From contig NC_133200.1 of the NCBI RefSeq assembly GCF_049306965.1, forward strand, positions 19,407,501 through 19,471,500: 64,000 nucleotides of DNA, read 5' to 3'. The DNA is from Danio rerio (lineage: Eukaryota > Chordata > Actinopteri > Cypriniformes > Danionidae). Under the pieces are notes generated by a model. That model did no database searches and was not told the origin of the DNA. It worked only from the letters and a program-made list of their open reading frames with translations. Below are positions 46,313 to 64,000 of this stretch, piece after piece. The translations under genes were made by a program, and so were the position numbers. Numbering within the stretch: position 1 is the stretch's first letter; each line of letters opens with the position of its first letter.

Positions 46313-46318
46313 TTATTA
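46195..46318 (+). repeat. LINE-like 3' end with (ATT)n tail
   Basis: 'aaagcgctatataaatgtaa' followed by about 30 ATT units. This is the same terminal sequence that opens the minus-strand copy at 1541. Confidence 0.7.
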
Positions 46319-46327
46319 TTAAATAAC

Positions 46328-47677
46328 CAGTGGTGGAAAGAGTACTGAAAAGCATACTTAAGTAAAAGTACCATTACTTGCCTAAAAATCTAGTGTGAGA
46401 AGAGTAAAAGTATCTGTTGTAAATATTACTCAAAGTAGGAGTAAAAAGTAGACTTTTTTAAAGTACTCATGAGTAGTGAGTAGTGAGTATTACGCCATTA
46501 AAAGCTGATGCATTTACATGTAATTTGTGGATGTGTGTAAACGTAACATTCTGTAGTGCATTTAGTAATTGCCCAGCAGGCAAACAATGTCATAAGACGT
46601 TAATATTAGGTTAGATTTAGGTTGTGATGTCAGGTGACCAAAATTCAATGTCTGGCCAGCGTCAAAGGACAACAATATTTTGTTTTCCAATAATGACATC
46701 AAATTGTGGATATTTGATATTCAGTTGATTTAGGTTGTGAGAAAGTGACCAAAATCCAATGTCGAGCCAACATCTTAAACCAACATCATAGTGACGTCAA
46801 ATACTTTATTTAGTATTTTAGTACTCTATTTAAATTAATATATTAATCAGTTATGGCAACCAAAATTCAACGTCTGATAGATGTCATAGTGGTAACGTTG
46901 ACACAACGTCAAGCTGTAACATCATTAGACGTTGATATTTGGTTGGTTTTAGGTTGGACATTCACATCGGGCTGACGTTGAGTTCTGATGTAAACCGGAT
47001 TGTCATTTCTAAACAAAATCCAGCATCTCCACGACGTTCGGGTACAATTTCAATCTGACAGCATGTTGATGTCTTGTGTCTGCTGGGTGTTCAAGGCCAT
47101 TTCGGTCTATCATCATACTGTAAATATCCATCATCTTCTCATCAGTGACATGCATCTAAACCAGAGGTGCCCAAAGTTTAGTTCCAACCCCAGTCAGACC
47201 CACCTGGGCTAGCTAATCAATCTCATAGTAGGCTTTCTAGAAATATCCGTGCAGGTATGTTGAGGCAAGTTAGAGCTAAAATCTGCAGGACATCGGCTCT
47301 CCAGGACTGTGTTTGGGCATCCCTGATCTAAACAGTCTCTGCGTCAATGCATGTAAAGATTTTGAACATCTTTTTGGACAGTTAATGCTCCCAAACAGTT
47401 TGCTGCAATGTAAAGTGCACATGTCTTGAGGTAGTTCATTATGATGCAATTTACCTTCTATGTGGACTGATTTTTCTAATTCCCAAGAAAAAATAAAGTA
47501 ATTACTGCAGGTTGAAGGAAAGTAGTGAGAGTAAAAGTACAGATACTGCACCAAAAATGTACTCAAGGAAAAGTAGAAGTACACATTTTTAAAACTACTA
47601 AGTAAATTACAATTCCTGAGAAAAACTACTCGATTACAGTAATTTTAATATTTGTAATTAGTTACTTTACACCACTG
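46328..47677 (+). mobile_element. hAT-like element CAGTGGTG, copy 1 (1350 bp)
   Basis: Ends CAGTGGTGGAAAGAGTACTG and GTTACTTTACACCACTG. Flanks TAAATAAC (46320-46327) and TAAATAAG (47678-47685) match at 7 of 8 bases. The interior contains repeated segments such as 'ggttgtgatgtcaggtgacc' and 'ggttgtgagaaagtgacc', and no transposase frame. It hosts a smaller hAT MITE at 47162-47325. An inverted copy lies at 49360-50513. Confidence 0.85.
47162..47325. mobile_element. 164-bp hAT-like MITE nested in the CAGTGGTG element
   Basis: Ends CAGAGGTGCCCAAAGTTTAG and GTGTTTGGGCATCCCTG; perfect 8-bp flanking duplication ATCTAAAC at 47154-47161 and 47326-47333. The homologous copy at 49360-50513 holds the uninterrupted site ('agactgtttagatgcaagt' near 49700-49720), confirming both ends of the insertion. 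Confidence 0.92.
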
Positions 47678-48089
47678 TAAATAAGTAAAATCATTTGGGA
47701 TGGTCATGGAATTGCACTTCACTGCCTGGAACTACATTCATTAACCAATCAGAATCAAGCATTCATCAGTAGTATACTAAAATCAACTCGTCACCTTGGA
47801 ATTATGAGGTTCTATCTGCATTCTGAATGATTTTGAGATAGTAAGCTTAAAAGTTTTTGCATTCCATATAGCAAACAGTAAGTGTTTTACATTTGTTTTT
47901 TTAAATAAAACTTTTAAAATGTAAACAACTTATTAAAAAACATTCCATTATGTAATAAAGTTGTCATTTAATAAGAACATGTCACTCAGTTTTGACAAAA
48001 ATGTCAGATAGAACCATAACATTTTAAGGTGACAAACTGAAATCGATAAAGTAATTCATGAGATGGCGTTTCTTTGTCTTGTTCTTTTT

Positions 48090-48095
48090 TTTATT
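48090..48095 (-). terminator. Candidate poly(A) signal of upstream carboxypeptidase
   Basis: TTTATT on plus (AATAAA on minus) 44 bp past the stop codon. Confidence 0.5.
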
Positions 48096-48138
48096 AACTC
48101 TCTTTTATACACTTTCCGTCTGAAATGTTGCTGTACGT

Positions 48139-58676
<10,538 letters not shown>

Positions 58677-58711
58677 CTTGCTCGAGTAGAGCTTTCTCGA
58701 GTGGCTTGTGC

Positions 58712-58719
58712 TTTATATA
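58712..58719 (-). promoter_or_regulatory. TATA box of upstream carboxypeptidase
   Basis: TATATAAA on the minus strand, 36 bp upstream of the ATG. The leader contains GAGAAAGCTCTACTCGAG, with the AAAGCTCTACT core shared with the downstream copy. Confidence 0.8.
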
Positions 58720-59359
58720 GTGACGGTGACCTTGTGTTTGAGGTAGTAGCTGAACGCAGACCTGCTGCTGCACTTCCCACAAAATTGTACAATACTAATA
58801 CTACAGTTTGACAGATGAGAGTAAAGCAGCTGTTTTACTATATGTTACTTTCAGCAACATACAGTGTAAAAGAAAAGCACTGCTTGGCCAAAAAATGATG
58901 CACTATCTAATATTTTGGGGGCCTGTTTGTAGCCTTGCATTTTCTGTGGCATTGTTTCAAACTTTACATAATATCAGACAGTTATTTCTATTAAGAGTTG
59001 CAAGAGCCGCACACACTGCCGTTAGTAAGCTGGTAATATATTACTATGTATACAGTCATAGACCATCATGTGGCACAAATATGTCATATGATTACTTAAA
59101 CCCAAAACTGCAAACGTTTCCTTTTCTACCAGGCAGTGAATAATAATAATAAATGACTTTAAATAATAAAAATGAATTATTATAAATGTGTGGCTGGAAG
59201 GGCATTTACAGCATAAAAGAGATATGCCAGAATAATCGGCGGTTATTATCATTATCGGCGGTCATTATTATTATGATTATTATATCTTAAAGGATCGTAT
59301 ACATTATGCATACATTATAGAATTTTATTTCAACTATTATACTGTATTATTTATTTATC

Positions 59360-59427
59360 AAGGCGATGGACTTGAATTCGAAATCCATTGTGGTCTCCCC
59401 GCGCAGGTTCGAACCCTGCCGACTACG
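59360..59427 (+). pseudogene. 3' part of a tRNA-Ser(UGA) pseudogene
   Basis: 'aaggcgatggacttga' is the D-arm end and anticodon stem/loop (TGA), then 'aaatccattgtggtctcccc' (anticodon stem and variable arm), 'gcgcaggttcgaaccctgcc' (T arm) and 'gactacg' (acceptor 3' strand). Five extra bases (ATTCG) follow the anticodon, and the 5' acceptor strand and most of the D arm are absent, so it cannot fold as a complete tRNA. Confidence 0.85.
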
Positions 59428-59440
59428 AAAAAACCAGCTT

Positions 59441-59870
59441 GTGGCGATGCAGTGGCGCAGTAGGTAGTGCTGTCGTCTCACAGCAAAAAGGTCACTGGTT
59501 TGAGCCTCGGCTGGGTCTGTTGGAGTTTCTGTGCGGAGTTTGCATGTTCTCCCTGTGTTCGCGTGGGTTTCCTCCGGGTGAATTGGGTAGGCTAAATTGT
59601 CAGTAGTGTATGAGTGTGTGTGTGAATGAGAGTGTGTGGATGTTTCCCAGAGATGGGTTGCGGCTGGAAGGGCATCCACTTTGTGGGTTTCCTCTGGGTG
59701 CTCTGGTTTTCCCCACAGTCCAAAGACATGCTCTATAGGTGAATTGGGTAAGCTAAATTGTCCGTAGTGTATGAGTGTGTATGGATGTTTTCCAGTGATG
59801 GGTTGCAGCTGAAAGGGCATCCGCTGCATAAAACATATGCTGGATAAGTTGGCGGTTCATTCAGTCAATC
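59441..59870 (+). repeat. Composite SINE (DANA/HE1 type) with duplicated middle
   Basis: The head 'gtggcgcagtaggtagtgct' and 'gtttgagcctcggctgg' are followed by the body to 'ggctggaagggcatccact' (about 59680), then the body restarts at 'gtgggtttcctctgggtgct' and runs to 'gataagttggcggttcattc'. The segment from the 'gggtttcctcc' motif to 'gaagggcatcc' is therefore present twice. Confidence 0.85.
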
Positions 59871-60139
59871 TACAGAACAATTAAGAGGAAAAACCCTTTA
59901 CACAAATATTTGTTATCAGAAATCACTAAACAGGTCATCATGACCGAATCATTTAATCATTCACATATTCTGATGTATTTCCACTTAAAAAACATCATAA
60001 TAACAAAAGATAGACAAAACTGAAGAATCCTCACATGCAAACAGTCATCATTCCTATCACTCATCATTCCCATCATCACTCATCATTACTCATCATTCCC
60101 ATCATTCATTTCTAATTTTACCAATTTTACAGCTGGTCA

Positions 60140-60468
60140 TGCACTGTAAAAAAAAAAAGGCTTGTGATAGCTGATTTAAGTTGAAATGAAAAGTTAATTG
60201 GATTCAACTAAAATATTTAAGGCAGGAAGATTGTTTTACAGGGTGATTGTAAGTCCAAGAGTCTGGTAAAATAATATAAGCTCGCACACTTTTAGAAAAA
60301 ATATCAAAAGCTGTCTAAAGCTATTTCTGTGTACACTTTAGTGCTTATAACTACTTATTTAAAATGAGTTGAAACAGCACAATTCTGTTGTATTTTTGGG
60401 TCAACTTAGTCTATTTGCATTGCACTGACATAAAGGAATTATGTGGAACCCATCATTTTTTACAGTGT
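60140..60468. repeat. Third copy of the ~210-bp dispersed repeat
   Basis: 'gcactgtaaaaaaaa' start, 'aaaatgagttgaaacagcac' centre, 'tgtggaacccatcatttttt' and 'acagtgtag' end. Similar to 55745-56165. Confidence 0.6.
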
Positions 60469-62889
60469 AGAATGGTGAAAGAAAATATGCAAAAATTTTT
60501 ACTTTGCTTACTTTGTTTTGCAGAACAGCAGAAACACTTTTACCAATCATATTTCTGACTTCATAGTTTCATCTTAAAGTACAGACAGGCCTTCTGCTCC
60601 CGTTCTCACACGCTTGTGTAACACTGAGAACAATCCACCTGTTTAGAGCTTTTTTCCACCATTCATTAAGGCCTTACGCTGCCATTTATTTGAAATATTA
60701 AGAAAGGTTGCAAGTGTCAACTAGCTATTTTCCTTATCAGTGAAATCTTCTGCAAAGTTACAATGTACAAACTGATATTTTCTTTTACAAAATAAGCTTT
60801 TTTAAGGCCCATGTCAAACTACTTCTTTTTGGATTTGTGGCATCACAAAAAACCCAAATTTACATAAACCCCACTTCTGGGTTGGATGCTTCCAGGAGAT
60901 GACCAATCAGAGACGATGGCATATGATGTCAACAGGTTTTATATAAAATAGATGCGTAAGATAAAGGTAAAATATGTGGAAAAATTGGGATTTTTTTTCA
61001 TGAAGCATGAAAATGTTATACAATTCATAAACACAACTAAGCCTTCAAAAATAGCTAAGCGACCATCCCTTTAAATAGATAAGTCAATCTTGTCTATGAA
61101 ACTAAAGATAAATTAAGAAATGTGTAAGCAAGATAAGACAGGAAAAACACACCTAGTTACGGATTATATTTAGATAACGTTGTCATGATAACTGATCATA
61201 ATATAGTTAGTCGTGACAATAAAGTGGTGGTCATGTTATTTGGATTTTGTGGGTCCACAATAAGTGTACACAAATAATTTAACCAAAAATTTACTCACCA
61301 TTTACTCACGCTACATTGTTATGTTTGTTTCTTTGTTGAACACATATTTTGAAAACTGGTAGTCATTGACTTCCATAGTTTTTTTTTCTACACAGATTCT
61401 AACTGGTTGTGAAAGTTTAAGATTTGGTGAGGATTATTTTTAGGCACTTTTTAGGCACTGCATAATATCATTGCGCCTGAGCAGCTGTCCCTAGATTGTT
61501 GCGCTGAAATAAGAGTAGTTCCTAGAAGTAGTACCTAACTTTTAATCTTGCATCGATATCAGTAATCAATGTAACTACAGAAGAGTCAAGCGTTATAAGA
61601 AAATTATAAGAAAAACTCATTTTTGAGCAAGATGCTAATGGTCTAATTCGATTCTATGATTTATGCTAAGCTAATAGAAAGAAAGAAAAAAAACATTTTC
61701 AGAACCGTTTTCCTACAATGTCTTTAAGATGTTCTTGATGGATTATTTCATGTTGTTGATAAAGAAAAGTTCTTAGAGCATTGATTTTGTGAATAACGTT
61801 GTTATATCCAAAAATGTTTAAAACAGTTAAGTGTTTAAAAATTAAACTTAATGTAATTGTTATTACATTATCTAAAAATATTCTAAGAACATTATAAAAT
61901 AATGTTAAATAGGCCAGTATGAATGTTGAGGGAATGTTTTAAGAACCTAAATTTGTAAGCTGGGTAATGCTTCTGCTTATATCACCACACCCTTCAAAAG
62001 TACAGACAGTGAAGAGTGAACGCAGCTTCCTCTGTGAGGTCTGCGCATCAGGGTTTGCTAGAGTACTGCTGTTTCCTGTTTTCCTGTGCATATGATGAAT
62101 CAGTCTGACCTTTCACAGTCTGTTTTTAAATACTGAACAAAAAACGGATTCTATTTCAATAAAAAAAAAATCAGTCTACTGTATACACAAGACATTTTTA
62201 TACCTTTACTAAATATATTTCATAGTTTATATTGCAAATTGTTATTATTTAATATAATTTGTAAAGTACATACACACACACACACAGTTTATTTTAAATA
62301 AGCAGTTTAATGGAGTAAAAAAAATATATATTTTTGTGTATCTATCTACAGGCACACACACATATATATAAACTTATATACTGTATGTATTTATGTGTGT
62401 TTACATGTATGCGGGAATATACTTACATATTATTATTATTTTTTATCTCTTTATGCTTATTTCTTTCGATTCATTCTTTCAGTCTTTTTAGTTTATTACA
62501 AAAATGGCAATAGTATGAATAAAAATATTTGATAAAAATTATATTTTATTTATAACTTTATTTTAAATGATCAAATTAATATTTAAATAATAAACAACAT
62601 TTTAATTTAATTTAAAATCTAATTTAATGTTTTTAATAATGCCAACAACAACAACATTGTTAAACAATACTTAACCGTTTAAAAAAGCATGTATGATCAC
62701 ACAATAACACTTTACATTTTAAAATATTTAATTAAAGCATTATAAAATTTATATCAAAACAAATATTTACACAAAATAGACAAGCACTATTCTGTTGCAC
62801 GAGAGACTCATCGCTATATAAAATACTATTCTTCTTTTAGTGATGTATCACTGTTTCACTTTGTAAGAGGGAAATCTCATGCTTAAATC

Positions 62890-63099
62890 TGATTGGTTGG
62901 TCACATCTCCATCCCCGCTCCTATTGGCTGAGCAGCGCACATTGGCAATGAGCGGAAGTCTCTCCGCGTGAGTGAGTGTGAGCAGAGGGACGGAGGTGCG
63001 AGATTCACTGTCCCGTTCAACATCAGTGACCCGTCAGAAAAAGTTACCGGTGGAGACAGAGTCAGCGCTGGTTATCATATTTAATAAAGCACGACAAGA
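62890..63099 (+). promoter_or_regulatory. CCAAT-rich promoter and 5'UTR of an unidentified gene
   Basis: Three inverted CCAAT boxes (ATTGG at 62892-62896, 62923-62927 and 62942-62946) in a locally GC-richer block unlike the surrounding AT-rich DNA, followed by a plausible 5'UTR. Confidence 0.55.
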
Positions 63100-63126
63100 A
63101 TGGAGATCGAGAAGGAAGTTAAAAAG
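63100..63126 (+). CDS. Probable first coding exon of an unidentified gene (MEIEKEVKK...)
   Basis: ATG in context CAAGAATGG opens nine codons, MEIEKEVKK, followed directly by a donor GTACGCTC at 63127. I do not recognise the protein. The rest of the window to 64000 would be its first intron. Support comes from the CCAAT-rich promoter just upstream, the good start context and the splice donor; there is no homology. An untranslated exon or a different start remains possible. Confidence 0.45.
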
Positions 63127-63967
63127 GTACGCTCACTGAACTGGTCATGGTCCAGAAGGTTATAGTTTGAGAAACATTCGGCAACGCCCTTCAAGGTAAA
63201 GCCACTGCCATTGTTATACATGGCGAAACATTTGGGCATTGCGACGGTCACGATTGAGGAAAAATTGTTGAAAAGTATGGTTACATTTATTGAGAAATCG
63301 GAAGTGGTTATTAATAGGAAGTTGTAAGGTTGTAGGAAGATCCTCGATGCTCATTTACTTGACAGAAGATAAATAAACAAATAAATCGAAAGGAATATAT
63401 CAATTTCTTTTTTATTATGTAAATGAGCTGGAAGTTGTTATTATTATGTTTAATTCTGCATATTAATTCCCTTTTAAGGATGCCACTGTATAATGTGGCG
63501 TTATTTCATCAATATTGCTGCAATTCAGCCACAAGCCTGGATGTAGTTTGAAGTTTAGTGGTTGTAAAGGGGTAAATGTGTTGTGACATGTACAGTAAAG
63601 AGTAGTGAGTTGCAAAAATGTGAAAAAGTTATTCTGCTTGGCAGCTTATTGTTCATTTTGTCTTCATTTTGTTCCAAATGTGTATGAATTTCTTTCTTTT
63701 GTGAACGCAAGAGATATTTCATGAAACTTTTTTCAATGACTGAAAATGTCGACATTGCAATTAAAGTTAGTGCCTTTAATTGCATTTAAGTAAACTTAAA
63801 ATGAACTAAACTATCACTTTCAGTAAAACAAATTTTGTCAGATTAGAAAACAAATGATTAATTTCTGATCTTTTGCATTTTTGCAAATTAGGTTTTGTTG
63901 TCAACAATGTACTTTAAAATGTAAACTTTTTGTGGTACTTTAAAAAAAATTGTGTATACAAATAATG

Positions 63968-64000
63968 TTGGGCCACTCAGTGGCGCAGTAGGTAGTGCTG
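63968..64000 (+). repeat. Start of a DANA/HE1-type SINE cut by the window edge
   Basis: 'ggccactcagtggcgcagta' and 'ggtagtgctg' are the first bases of the tRNA-like head. Confidence 0.85.

Larger units (their letters stand above)
42091..48138. other. Intergenic DNA between the two carboxypeptidase genes
   Basis: Contains the proximal promoter of the downstream copy, a probable 3' end of the upstream copy, and repeats listed separately. 42200-44390 is AT-rich DNA in which I recognise no gene; the open frames there (up to ~106 codons) lack homology that I can name. Confidence 0.7.
58677..63099. other. Intergenic region upstream of the carboxypeptidase cluster
   Basis: Holds the carboxypeptidase promoter, a SINE tail scrap (59188-59250), a tRNA relic, a composite SINE, a dispersed repeat (60140-60468), Angel-like and foldback fragments (61275-61400, about 61440-61675), and AT-rich DNA with TTAA-type clusters (62120-62870) in which I see nothing. 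Confidence 0.65.

Noticed and set aside
59347-59829. 160-codon minus-strand frame, the longest in the window
   Set aside because: It lies across the composite SINE and the tRNA relic; sequence is SINE antisense, not protein-coding.

Overview
The window looks like nuclear DNA of a cyprinid fish, almost certainly zebrafish (Danio rerio). It is AT-rich, its genes are split by spliceosomal introns, and it is full of repeats typical of zebrafish: tRNA-derived DANA/HE1-type SINEs, palindromic Angel-like MITEs, Tc1/mariner-like and hAT-like miniature transposons, and long (TA)n, (CA)n, (GATA)n and (TATAA)n tracts. I saw no bacterial-type gene, operon or CRISPR array, and recognised no retroviral or LTR element.

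Layout. 1-15239: no exon recognised; repeats and unique AT-rich DNA, best read as the long 3' intron of poc1b (the last ~110 codons of that gene appear to lie left of the window). 15240-23484, minus strand: ten exons of poc1b, a seven-bladed WD40 centriole protein. 23485-24465: a 981-bp divergent promoter with an RFX X-box-like palindrome. 24466-33340, plus strand: cep41, a complete 11-exon gene for a 374-residue ciliary/centrosomal protein with a catalytically dead rhodanese domain. 33341-36476: convergent intergenic DNA with two large foldback elements. 36477-42090 and 48139-58676, both minus: two tandem 11-exon genes for secreted pancreatic-type procarboxypeptidases A (418 and 419 residues), each with the same TATA octamer 36-40 bp upstream of the ATG. 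42091-48138: intergenic DNA between the duplicates, rich in hAT-like elements. 58677-63099: intergenic DNA with a tRNA-Ser relic and a composite SINE. 63100-63126: probable first coding exon (nine codons) of an unidentified plus-strand gene with a CCAAT-rich promoter.

How the genes relate. poc1b and cep41 both serve centrioles/cilia, are transcribed away from each other and share an intergenic segment with an X-box-like site, so joint control by RFX factors is a plausible inference. A carboxypeptidase A cluster beside CEP41 also exists in mammals (human 7q32), which supports orthology of that block; POC1B lies elsewhere in human. The two carboxypeptidases are a tandem duplication with identical exon phases and still-alignable intron sequence. 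The upstream gene keeps the usual Ile at specificity position 255; the downstream gene has Thr there.

All exon boundaries were read by eye from splice sites and protein homology recalled from memory. The reading-frame arithmetic closes for cep41 (1125 bp) and both carboxypeptidases (1257 and 1260 bp). I found no convincing undescribed biological system. The most informative observations are the ciliary divergent promoter, the Thr255 substitution, and an insertion history that can be dated from an empty-site copy.
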